Positions 6,359 to 12,982 of a stretch of DNA of 14,321 nt are shown one piece after another (the first letter of the stretch is position 1; every line of letters begins with the position of its first letter). The translations under genes were made by a program, and so were the position numbers. The notes beneath the pieces were generated by a model. The model worked only from the letters and a program-made list of their open reading frames with translations. It was not told the origin of the DNA and ran no database searches. Source of the stretch: an uncultured Rubrobacteraceae bacterium (GTDB lineage Bacteria; Actinomycetota; Rubrobacteria; Rubrobacterales; Rubrobacteraceae); NCBI GenBank assembly GCA_902806105.1, contig CADCVI010000054.1, positions 1 to 14,321 of the forward strand, given 5' to 3'.

Positions 6359-7342
6359 ATGGAGGAACGTGAGATCACCATCGTCAAGGCGGGTCGTCAG
6401 ACGCCTTTTTCGAGGGGTATCCTGGCCCAGACGCTGGCCCAGGCGGGCGCCGGGCCCGAGCTTGCCCACCAGATAGCGAGCGAGGTCCGCGCCGAGCTCG
6501 CGGCCGAGCAGCGCTTCACCGTCGAGGAGGAAGAGGTGCTGGCCCGCGTCAGGGACAAGCTCGGCAAGAAGGACGCCATCGCGGTCGGGCGGCTGGACAA
6601 GTGGCGGATCTTGCGCGAGTCGAGCGAGCCCGTGGTCGTCCTGATCGGGGGCGCCACCGGGGTCGGGACGAGCACGCTGGCCGCCGACGTGGCGCGGCGG
6701 CTGAACATCCAGAGCGTGGTCGGGACGGATTCTATTCGGGAGGTCTTGCGGCACGCAATCAGCCCGGATCTCCTGCCGATACTGCACAAGAGCTCCTACG
6801 AGATCAAGCGCCAGGACGTCCGGGTGCCGGTCGAGGAGGATGAGGCTGTTCTCTTCGGTTTTCGCGAGCAGTCAGCGAGGGTCTGCGTCGGGGTGGAGGC
6901 GATCGTGGAGCGGGGGCTCAAGGAGGGGACGAACCTCGTTGTCGAGGGGGTCCATCTGGTGCCGGAGATCATGCCGGATCGCTACCTGGAGCACCCGAAC
7001 GTCTGCATGCTCGTCGTCCAGCTCTCCGAGGAGGACGTCCACCGCTCCCGGTTCTACATCCGGGCCCTGGGTACGGCGATGCGGCGGCCGGCGGAGGAGT
7101 ACATCAGCCACTTCCAGCAGATACGCCAGATTCACGACTACATCGTCCAGAGCGCGGGCCGGGTCGGGGTGAACGCGGTCGAGAACCTCTCCATCGAGAA
7201 CACCTCCGACGCCGTGGTCGAGATCGTGGCGAACCGCGTCTCGGGGATAGCCGAGAGGGCGGAGCGAAAGGCCTCGCCGCTCCTGATGGGTGTGAACACG
7301 CCGCGCCGGGGCGTCCCCCTCAACCGCGCGAAAAGCGGTTAG
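6359..7342 (+). CDS. ATP-cone 2-phosphoglycerate kinase-like protein
   Basis: The 327-residue product has an N-terminal ATP-cone-like domain (about residues 4-85, beginning REITIVKAGRQTPFSRGILA) and a P-loop kinase domain. The kinase part has GGATGVGTST at 97-106, GTDSIREVLR at 122-131, and VVEGVHLVPEIMPDRY at 194-209, the pattern of the 2-phosphoglycerate kinase family. In methanogenic archaea this enzyme phosphorylates 2-phosphoglycerate to 2,3-diphosphoglycerate, the precursor of the thermoprotectant cyclic 2,3-diphosphoglycerate. The bacterial role is not established. Residue 104, the usual Walker A lysine, is Thr; I recall archaeal members with G-V-G-T-S-T too, so this may be a family trait rather than a defect. 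The start is well supported by GAGGAGGG about 5 nt before the ATG. The C-terminal 25 residues are basic and probably disordered. The DUF4126 gene lies 27 bp upstream and the YtxH-like gene 50 bp downstream, suggesting a shared transcript. Confidence 0.85.
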   Translation: MEEREITIVKAGRQTPFSRGILAQTLAQAGAGPELAHQIASEVRAELAAEQRFTVEEEEVLARVRDKLGKKDAIAVGRLDKWRILRESSEPVVVLIGGATGVGTSTLAADVARRLNIQSVVGTDSIREVLRHAISPDLLPILHKSSYEIKRQDVRVPVEEDEAVLFGFREQSARVCVGVEAIVERGLKEGTNLVVEGVHLVPEIMPDRYLEHPNVCMLVVQLSEEDVHRSRFYIRALGTAMRRPAEEYISHFQQIRQIHDYIVQSAGRVGVNAVENLSIENTSDAVVEIVANRVSGIAERAERKASPLLMGVNTPRRGVPLNRAKSG

Positions 7343-7392
7343 AATGACCCGGTAGGGTCCGCACCGGATGGGTCCACAAGGAGGCAGAGCTG

Positions 7393-7815
7393 GTGGATAG
7401 AGCGCGGCTGAGAACGTTCCTGCTCGGCGGGGCCGCGGGGCTCCTCGCGGGCGTGCTCCTCGCCCCCCGCAGCGGCCGTGAGCTCCGGGGCTCTCTCGCG
7501 GACCGGGCGGGCGAGGCCCGCGAGCGGGGACGCGAGTCTCTCTTCGAGACCAGGGAGGAGATGCGGGAGCGCAGGGCCGCCCTGCTGGAGGGCCGCGGCC
7601 GGCCGGCGGACCCGGTCCCCCAGGAGGCTCCCCCCGAGAGGACGACCGCAGCACCTTCGCGCCCGCGGCTCCGGGACGTGTCGGGAGACACCGGGGTCTC
7701 CTCCGAGGACCCTGTCGGGGAGGCCGAGAGGTCCGAGGACCTGAGGAGAAAGGTGCGCGAGACGCGGGAGCGCCTGCGGGGAAGGCGTGATCTGGGTCAG
7801 GGACCCGAGGCATGA
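7393..7815 (+). CDS. YtxH-like membrane-anchored, charged-tail protein
   Basis: The product is 140 residues, starting at GTG 7393, which follows AAGGAGG at 8 nt spacing. The N-terminus RARLRTFLLGGAAGLLAGVL, then LAPRSGRELR, is the YtxH signature: a short glycine-rich hydrophobic helix followed by the L-x-A-P-x-S-G-x-E-x-R motif. The rest is highly charged (RDRAGEAR-type repeats, TREEMRERRAALLEGRGR) and likely extended or coiled-coil, with a proline-rich middle. YtxH proteins are linked to general stress in Bacillus, but their biochemical function is unknown. Its stop overlaps the start of the next gene by 4 nt (ATGA), so the two are translationally coupled. Confidence 0.78.
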   Translation: MDRARLRTFLLGGAAGLLAGVLLAPRSGRELRGSLADRAGEARERGRESLFETREEMRERRAALLEGRGRPADPVPQEAPPERTTAAPSRPRLRDVSGDTGVSSEDPVGEAERSEDLRRKVRETRERLRGRRDLGQGPEA

Positions 7816-8426
7816 AAGCCGCCTCCTTCGTGCCCGTGATCGGGGCGATATCGCCTGACATGGTCGAGGAGGTTCCGGGCCTGGCCGACGCCGTCGCTTT
7901 CTGGACGCGGGGCCGGCCGGCCGCGGAGTGGTTCCGCGAGATGGAAGACTGCTGGGGTACGGCCGGGTTCGTCGCGCGCCGGGCGGACGAGGTCCAGGGC
8001 TTCGTGGTCTACGGGCCGCCAGAACGATTCCCGCAGGCCGGGGCGTACCCCGTGGGGCCGCTTACCGACGCCGCCGCGATGCTTGCCTACGTCGGGGGCG
8101 ACGTCAGGACCCGCCGCCGGTTGCTGGTCAGGATGCTCAGGGAGCTGCGCCTGCGGGGCGTGGGCACGGTCGAGGCCGTGGCCAGCGACCGGGAGAGGCC
8201 CCACCACGTCCCGACCGCGTTCATGCTCCAGAGCGGCTGGAGGCCCGTGCGCCACGCGCCGCACGGCCTCGGCCGCTACACCCTCGTGCGCACCGAGCTG
8301 GGGAGCGCCGTAGAGGTGGGGGAGCTGGCCAGGGCCCTCGTCGGCAAGGTCAGGCTGCCGAGCCTGAAAAGAAAGGTCCCAAACCCCGGCATCCTGGCCC
8401 GCGCCGACGAACACGGGGAGGGATAG
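7812..8426 (+). CDS. GNAT-fold-like protein, function unknown
   Basis: The product is 204 residues. The order of elements suggests a GNAT acyltransferase fold: WFREMEDCWGTAGFVARRAD then EVQGFVVYGPP (central strands), YPVGPLTDAAAMLAYVGGDV then RTRRRLLVRMLRELRLRGVG (a strand plus the helix that usually binds acetyl-CoA), then TVEAVASD and TAFMLQSGWRPVRHAPHGLG (the final strand-helix-strand). The R/Q-x-x-G-x-G/A motif is not clear, so acetyl-CoA binding is unproved and the protein may be a non-enzymatic relative. The start codon overlaps the YtxH-like stop as ATGA, with only a weak ribosome-binding site, indicating translational coupling. It is the last gene of the four-gene run and is followed at once by a hairpin. 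The basic C-terminal 40 residues have no recognised domain. Confidence 0.68.
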   Translation: MKAASFVPVIGAISPDMVEEVPGLADAVAFWTRGRPAAEWFREMEDCWGTAGFVARRADEVQGFVVYGPPERFPQAGAYPVGPLTDAAAMLAYVGGDVRTRRRLLVRMLRELRLRGVGTVEAVASDRERPHHVPTAFMLQSGWRPVRHAPHGLGRYTLVRTELGSAVEVGELARALVGKVRLPSLKRKVPNPGILARADEHGEG

Positions 8427-8447
8427 CAAGCCGGCCGCGCCGGCTTG
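8427..8447 (+). terminator. Perfect 9-bp hairpin at the end of the four-gene run
   Basis: CAAGCCGGC pairs perfectly with GCCGGCTTG around a CGC loop, starting directly after the TAG at 8424-8426. There is no T-tract. Position and stem quality support a transcription end for the plus-strand run. Confidence 0.6.
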
Positions 8448-8453
8448 TCAGCG

Positions 8454-8542
8454 CGCCCCAGCCTCCGACTCTCGCTCCGGTACGCTCTCGGCCGACGGGC
8501 TGAAAGTCCCCGGAGGGGACGTGCCGAGAGGCGCGTGGGGCG
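8454..8542. terminator. Nested three-tier palindrome between convergent operons
   Basis: Three perfect inverted repeats are nested: CGCCCCA at 8454-8460 with TGGGGCG at 8536-8542; CTCTCGGC at 8485-8492 with GCCGAGAG at 8523-8530; and GTCCCC at 8506-8511 with GGGGAC at 8515-8520 around a GGA loop. Together they give 21 bp of stem in an 89-base element. The stop of the minus-strand operon lies at 8550, so the simplest reading is a bidirectional terminator. A structured RNA or protein-binding palindrome is possible. Confidence 0.45.
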
Positions 8543-8549
8543 AAGCGTG

Positions 8550-9044
8550 CTAGAGCGCCAGTATCGCCGTCCTGACCACCGAGACGCCCTCTGGGGTGGT
8601 GGCCCGGATCTCGAGTATCTCCACCCGTTCGTCGGGGGCTGCCGGGGCTCCTGACGCCTCCGGCGGCCCGGAGAGGTCTAGAAGGAAGCGTACTTCGACG
8701 TTCTCGCCCGCTCTCAGGTTCTGTAGCGTTTGCCGGTAGTATCGGGATCCGGGGTTGGCTGTGTCCCCCGAGGACGATTCGACCGTGAGGTTCACGTGCG
8801 AGAATCGGCTGTCGCCGGCGTTCTCCACGGTGAGCAGCAGTTCCTGGCCCGGTCCGGGCTCGAGGGAGGCGAGCCTGTCACTGTTCAGGTCCAGGTCGAG
8901 TGCCGGGCCAGACTTGCCGCGGGCCGGGGCGGCCGGCAGGTCCTCAGAGGAGCCCGTCGCGAGGTTCGCCAGGAACAGGAAAGCCCCCGCCGTCAGGAGG
9001 AAGGCCAGGGCCGCGCCCGCCGTCCAGAGCGCCGCGTCCCTCAT
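8550..9044 (-). CDS. Membrane-anchored protein with Ig-like/CARDB-type domain
   Basis: The product is 164 residues. An N-terminal helix at about residues 7-28 (WTAGAALAFLLTAGAFLFLA) anchors it, with the rest probably outside the membrane. Residues 50-164 have alternating strands typical of an Ig-like fold: LEPGPGQELLLTVENAGDSR, FSHVNLTVESSSG, LRAGENVEVRFLLDLSG and a last strand VEILEIRATT...VSVVRTAILAL. The pattern 'paired beta plus ENxGxS' recalls CARDB-like domains. The start overlaps the stop of the beta-propeller lipoprotein gene as ATGA, and GGAGG lies 7 nt upstream. It is the last gene of the two-component operon, so a role with the kinase and lipoprotein at the cell surface is a fair inference. 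No catalytic residues are visible. Confidence 0.75.
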   Translation of the reverse strand: MRDAALWTAGAALAFLLTAGAFLFLANLATGSSEDLPAAPARGKSGPALDLDLNSDRLASLEPGPGQELLLTVENAGDSRFSHVNLTVESSSGDTANPGSRYYRQTLQNLRAGENVEVRFLLDLSGPPEASGAPAAPDERVEILEIRATTPEGVSVVRTAILAL

Positions 9045-10237
9045 CGCTGGGCCTCCGGCTGCCCGGGGGGTGTGATCGGGATCTCGTAGAGGTTGTAGAA
9101 GGCGTCGAGCAGTTCGTCGGCGGCCGCCGCGCGCACCTCGGGCTCCCCGGCCGAGGCGCCGCGGGCCACGATGGCGACGCTCGTGCCCGCGGGGGACCAG
9201 GCCAGGTCGTCCGGCCCGGTCTTTATCTCCATGTCCTCGTTGGTGGTCACGGCGTCGAGGTTCCCTGACGCGAGATCCAGGACGTACAGGTTGAGGGGGG
9301 AGTTGGGGTTGAGGCGGCCGACCACGGCGAGCCGGTCGCCGTCGGGCGAGACGCGGACGCCGCCGGCTACGAAGTCCTCGCCCACCCCGGGGGCGGCCTC
9401 CGGCTCTCCGGGTTCCGGCGCCGTCCGGTACAGGTCGTAGAGAGGCTCGCCGTCTTCCGCCGGAGACGACATCGCGCCGGCCACGAAGTAGATGCCGCGG
9501 TCCGTCCACTGCGGGGCGCCCAGGATGCTCCGGTCCCTATCGAGACCGGCGACTTTGCGGGTCTCCCCGCTCTGGAGGTCGAAGACGTGCAACTCCCCGG
9601 GGGTCCGCACCCCCGGCGGACGCACCGCCAGCGCGACCTCGGTCCCGTCCGGTGAGGAGGAGACGCCGGTCACCGTACCCCGCACCGTTCCGGTGTAGAC
9701 CCTCTCCACCCGGCCCTCGCGGAGAAGCGAGACCCCGCTTCTCCCGGACCCCGCGTCGAGGGCCAGTACTACTTCTTTGCGCTCCGGACCCGGGGTCATC
9801 GCGAGCACCCTCTCGGAGACCTCCTCCACGACGAGGGAGCCTTCTCCGTCGGGGTCCGTCTTGTAGACGGTGCCGGGCCTCTCTACCGCCCCGCCGAGCA
9901 CGGTCAGGGCGCCGTCCGCGGTCCACTCGGCCTCCCTGGCGGAGAAGTCTTTCGTGGTCCAGCGCGTGAGCCGCTCTCCGTCCACCGTCCTGTCCACCAC
10001 GTAGCCGTCCACTATAAAGGCCACCCGCTCCCCGCCGGGGGACCAGCTCGGCGATCCCTTGTACCCGGGGCCCGAGCTCAAGGGCCGGGCTTCGGAACCG
10101 AGGCCCGGGTTTACGCGCCCCTCGGCGGGAGGCAGGGGCGGGATGGGACCCTCCCCCGACGGGGGTGCGCACCCTGCCGCCAGGACCGCGAACGCCGCGG
10201 CGAGGAGTCCGCCGACGGGCGAGAGCCTACATCGCAT
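9041..10237 (-). CDS. Beta-propeller lipoprotein, LpqB-like by context
   Basis: The 398-residue product begins with a lipoprotein signal, VGGLLAAAFAVLAAGC, with Cys23 as the likely lipidated residue. After a proline-rich linker come at least six TolB/PD40-type blades, seen as GSPSWSPGGERVAFIVDGYV (about residues 61-80), EAEWTADGALTVLGG, GVSSSPDGTEVALAVR, APQWTDRGIYFVAG, VRVSPDGDRLAVVGR and DDLAWSPAGTSVAIVARG. Such propellers usually bind proteins or peptides. Its start overlaps the end of the histidine kinase gene by 11 nt. This gene order matches mtrA-mtrB-lpqB in mycobacteria, where the LpqB lipoprotein contacts the sensor kinase MtrB and affects its activity. By analogy this protein may tune the kinase from outside. 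It differs from LpqB in lacking an obvious GerMN domain. The lipobox has Ala at -3, which is less common but allowed. Confidence 0.84.
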   Translation of the reverse strand: MRCRLSPVGGLLAAAFAVLAAGCAPPSGEGPIPPLPPAEGRVNPGLGSEARPLSSGPGYKGSPSWSPGGERVAFIVDGYVVDRTVDGERLTRWTTKDFSAREAEWTADGALTVLGGAVERPGTVYKTDPDGEGSLVVEEVSERVLAMTPGPERKEVVLALDAGSGRSGVSLLREGRVERVYTGTVRGTVTGVSSSPDGTEVALAVRPPGVRTPGELHVFDLQSGETRKVAGLDRDRSILGAPQWTDRGIYFVAGAMSSPAEDGEPLYDLYRTAPEPGEPEAAPGVGEDFVAGGVRVSPDGDRLAVVGRLNPNSPLNLYVLDLASGNLDAVTTNEDMEIKTGPDDLAWSPAGTSVAIVARGASAGEPEVRAAAADELLDAFYNLYEIPITPPGQPEAQR

Positions 10238-12074
10238 AGCTCGAAGAGCGCGAGAGCGGCTCCGTCGGGATCTGGATCGTGAAGGTGGAGCCCCGGCCGA
10301 CCTCGCTCTCCACGGAGATGTCGCCGCCGTGCATCTCGACGATCTGCTTGCTTATGGCGAGGCCGAGGCCGCTCCCCCCGGTCGCGCGGGAGCGGTCCTT
10401 GTTCACCCGGTAGAAGCGCTCGAAGAGCTGTTCGAGGTCCTCCGGGGGGATACCGATGCCCGTGTCCCGTATCCGCACGGTCATCCAGGAAGAGGCGTCC
10501 TCCACGGTAACGTCCACCCGGTCGCCGGGGTCTGAGTACTTGATGGCGTTGTCCAGCAGGTTGAGGAAGACCTGGTAGAGCTTCTGAACGTCGCAGATGC
10601 AGCGGTGCTCGGCCCCGTCGTCCTCGAAGTAAACCTCGATGCCGAAGCGCTGGGCCTTCGTCTCGACGCTCCTCATGGCAGTCCGGATCACCTCACCAAG
10701 GTTGGCGGGGCCGACCTCGAGCTGGTACTGCCAGGAGTCCATCTGGGCGAGCGTCATCAACTCCTCGACCATGGCCCGGATGCGGGCGAGCTCCCCTTCG
10801 GCGAGCTCGAGCGCCCGATGCTCCAGCGGGTCGAGCCTCTCCCGCGCCCGCTCCAGCAGGCCCACGGCGCTCTGGATGGTCGTAAGCGGCGTCCTCAGCT
10901 CGTGGGAGAAGTCCGCTACGAAGGCGGTCTTGGCTTTCTCGAGCGAGCGGTGCTCGGTTATGTCCCTCACGGCGAGGATGATGCCGGCGTCCTTGCCCGA
11001 CCCGTTGGTCTCGCGCCGGTCCATCCTGGCGGCGTAGGCCCAGAAGGTCTTCTCCCCGAACTCGACCTCCCTGACGGCGACCCCGTTGGCGGAGGCCTCC
11101 CTGACGCACCGGACGATGCCCTCGGGCGTACCGAGCTCGTCGAGGAGACGGCCTTGATCCGAGTGCCGGACGCCGAGCATCCTGGCCGCCGCGGGGTTTA
11201 CCATCGTCACCCGCTCGGCCGGGTCCGTGGCGACGACCGCCTCGGGGGAGGCCTCGAGGACCGCCTCCAGGCGGCTCTTCTGCTCCTGGATCTCCCCGAC
11301 GTAGTGCTCTATCTCTTCGGCCATGTAGTTGAAGGCCCGGGCGAGCTCGCCGAGCTCGTCCCTGCCCTTGACGGGAACCTCGGCCGCGTAGTCCCCCGAG
11401 GCGACCCGTATCGCGGCGTCGCGGGTCTCGGAGAGCGGGCGCGTGAGCTGGCGTGCTAGAAGCAAGCTCGCCACCGCCGCGAGCAGTACGCTCGTCAGGA
11501 TGGCGCCTACGATACCGTAGCGCAGGTAGGCGAGGGTCTCCTCGATCTCGTCCGTCGGAACGTCGTAGACCATGACACCCCTGGCGGTCCCCTCCCTCCC
11601 CACGAGCGGCCAGACGGCGACATAACCCGAGCGGCCCTCGCTCCAGACCAACCTCCCCTCGCCCCCCGTAGAGCGGGCGGCTTCCTCTAACGCTCCTTCC
11701 GCGAGGTCCAGCTTATCTAGGTCCGCGTCCGGGTCCACGGGGTTCCCGAACCCGTCGCGGGCGGCCAGCGGCTCGCCCCCGGTGTCGACGTAGAGCACCC
11801 CGAGGCCCGTCGGGTCGGCGACCGTCTTCACGAGCGGTTCGGCGTAGTCCCCCGCGGGGGGAAGGCTCTGGTTCTCCGGGTCGCGCAGGGTCTCGAGAAA
11901 GTCCTGCGCCCCGGCGTTCGCCGTCCGGGAGCGCTGCGTGAGCAACGTCTTCTCCGTCGTCATGAGCTGGTTTTGCGAGAAGGAGTAGAGGACGAGGCCG
12001 ATGATGAGGCTCGTCACAGAAGAGATGCCCACGAGCGCGATAAAGACCCTGGCCCGAAAGCTAGCCGGGGGCAC
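10227..12074 (-). CDS. HAMP-PAS sensor histidine kinase
   Basis: This membrane sensor autophosphorylates on histidine and passes the phosphate to the response regulator encoded just upstream. From the GTG at 12074 it has 615 residues. The order is: helix 1 at 9-31, an extracytoplasmic sensor at about 32-186 with an a/b segment GLGVLYVDTGGEPLAARDGF that could be a Cache-like fold, helix 2 at 188-207, HAMP at 208-262, PAS at about 266-375, HisKA with FSHELRTPL and phosphoacceptor His391, and the ATPase with the N box LNLLDNAIKYS (504-514), DTGIGIP (537-543), FERFYR and GGSGLGLAIS (567-575). All catalytic boxes are present. The start is uncertain: a GAGGAG right at the end of the regulator gene is ideally spaced (7 nt) from an in-frame ATA at 12104. 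From there the protein would gain 10 basic residues (ASKVKRRGL). GTG 12074 has only a weak AAGGGG 4 nt away. Confidence 0.93.
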   Translation of the reverse strand: MPPASFRARVFIALVGISSVTSLIIGLVLYSFSQNQLMTTEKTLLTQRSRTANAGAQDFLETLRDPENQSLPPAGDYAEPLVKTVADPTGLGVLYVDTGGEPLAARDGFGNPVDPDADLDKLDLAEGALEEAARSTGGEGRLVWSEGRSGYVAVWPLVGREGTARGVMVYDVPTDEIEETLAYLRYGIVGAILTSVLLAAVASLLLARQLTRPLSETRDAAIRVASGDYAAEVPVKGRDELGELARAFNYMAEEIEHYVGEIQEQKSRLEAVLEASPEAVVATDPAERVTMVNPAAARMLGVRHSDQGRLLDELGTPEGIVRCVREASANGVAVREVEFGEKTFWAYAARMDRRETNGSGKDAGIILAVRDITEHRSLEKAKTAFVADFSHELRTPLTTIQSAVGLLERARERLDPLEHRALELAEGELARIRAMVEELMTLAQMDSWQYQLEVGPANLGEVIRTAMRSVETKAQRFGIEVYFEDDGAEHRCICDVQKLYQVFLNLLDNAIKYSDPGDRVDVTVEDASSWMTVRIRDTGIGIPPEDLEQLFERFYRVNKDRSRATGGSGLGLAISKQIVEMHGGDISVESEVGRGSTFTIQIPTEPLSRSSSYAM

Positions 12075-12116
12075 GAGGCCCCTTCTCTTGACCTTGCTCG
12101 CTATGTCGACGCTCCT

Positions 12117-12806
12117 CTATCCGGGCCTGGCGGCCCGGTAACCCACGCTCGGCACGGTCTGTATGATCTCCGGCCTGGACGGGTCGCGCTCGACCTTGGC
12201 CCGTAGGCGGCTTATGTGGACGTCTATGTAACGGCTGGCGAGGTAGTGGGACCCCGTCGAGACGGCCTCGCTTATCTGGGCCCTCGTGAAAGCCTGCCCG
12301 GGACGGCGCATCAGGAGCGCCAGGATCTTGAACTCCGTGGGCGTTAGCTCCAGCGTCCGCCCGTCCCGGGCGACCGTGTAAGCCCCGGGATCCAGCTCCA
12401 GCGGCCCGAGCCGCAGCGTGCCCTCCCGGCCACGCCCCTCCCGCCCGAACCGCCTCAGGATTGCCTTGATCCTGGCGAGCAACTCCTTTGTGTCGAAGGG
12501 CTTGGTGATGTAGTCGTCCGCCCCGAGTTCCAGCCCCACGACCTTATCTACCGACTGACTCTTGGCCGTGAGCAACACCACGGGGACGTCACTCTGCTCC
12601 CGTATCTTTTTCAACACCTCGAACCCGCTCATCCGGGGCAGCATGATATCCAACACCACGAGGTCGAGGTCCTCGCCCTCCAGCGCCCGTAGAGCCTCCG
12701 TCCCGTCCTCCGCCGTGACCACCCGGTAGCCCTCCGAGGCCAGCACGATGGAGGTCACCTCCAAAAGCGCCGCGTCGTCGTCGACCAGCAATATAGTCTC
12801 GTCCAA
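12117..12806 (-). CDS. OmpR/MtrA-type response regulator
   Basis: The 229-residue product has a receiver domain (1-117) with acidic pocket D9-D10-D11, phosphoacceptor Asp53 (VVLDIMLP), Thr80 and Lys102 (TKPF). A glycine/arginine linker leads to a winged-helix DNA-binding domain (about 128-227; ELTPTEFKILALLMRRPGQA is the recognition-side start and SRYIDVHISRLRAKVERDPS holds the recognition helix). All key residues are present. The start codon is TTG 12806; no ATG or GTG fits in frame before an upstream TGA. GGAGG is 11 nt away, rather far, so initiation may be inefficient. It is followed after 42 bp by the histidine kinase gene, its probable partner. Overall resemblance to MtrA/PhoB types is clear, but the exact orthologue is not certain. 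It probably regulates its own operon and envelope genes. Confidence 0.94.
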   Translation of the reverse strand: MDETILLVDDDAALLEVTSIVLASEGYRVVTAEDGTEALRALEGEDLDLVVLDIMLPRMSGFEVLKKIREQSDVPVVLLTAKSQSVDKVVGLELGADDYITKPFDTKELLARIKAILRRFGREGRGREGTLRLGPLELDPGAYTVARDGRTLELTPTEFKILALLMRRPGQAFTRAQISEAVSTGSHYLASRYIDVHISRLRAKVERDPSRPEIIQTVPSVGYRAARPG

Positions 12807-12861
12807 GCTTCCAGAATCCTCCAGATCTACCCCTCATTAGAGGTCAAGGTATCCTACCCTA

Positions 12862-12892
12862 TGCCGCAACTTTCCTGTAGCCTTGCCGCAAC
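12862..12892 (-). promoter_or_regulatory. Direct repeat, candidate response-regulator operator
   Basis: TGCCGCAAC occurs at 12862-12870 and again at 12884-12892, 22 bp apart, which is two helical turns. A half-matching copy, TCCTGTAGC (5 of 9), sits midway at 12873-12881. Three sites at 11-bp steps is the layout of PhoB/OmpR-type operators. It lies 56-86 bp before the response regulator start. No strong -10/-35 pair for that gene was found, consistent with an activated promoter. Confidence 0.4.
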
Positions 12893-12912
12893 CCGCAGGA
12901 TAGATGCAATAC

Positions 12913-12941
12913 TTGAAGGTGAGACACTAAAATTTTATACT
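12913..12941 (+). promoter_or_regulatory. dnaK promoter with degenerate HAIR-like site
   Basis: TTGAAG at 12913-12918 and TATACT at 12936-12941 are spaced exactly 17 bp, close to the vegetative sigma consensus. Transcription should start near 12948, leaving a leader of about 35 nt with GGAGG at 12971-12975. Overlapping the -35 box is CTTGAAG, seven bases, then ACTAAAA (12912-12932). This is a weak match, 5 of 7 in each half, to the HspR site CTTGAGT-N7-ACTCAAG that controls dnaK in other actinobacteria. No CIRCE element was found. Confidence 0.6.
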
Positions 12942-12982
12942 AGCCAGAACTCAGATAAATCAGTATCGCGGGAGGCAGGCGC

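Noticed and set aside
10605..11459. 284-codon plus-strand open frame opposite the histidine kinase
   Set aside because: It is antisense to a gene with complete catalytic motifs, and its translation has no recognisable domain; GC-rich shadow frame.
12842..12982. CIRCE element upstream of dnaK
   Set aside because: No TTAGCACTC/GAGTGCTAA inverted repeat is present.
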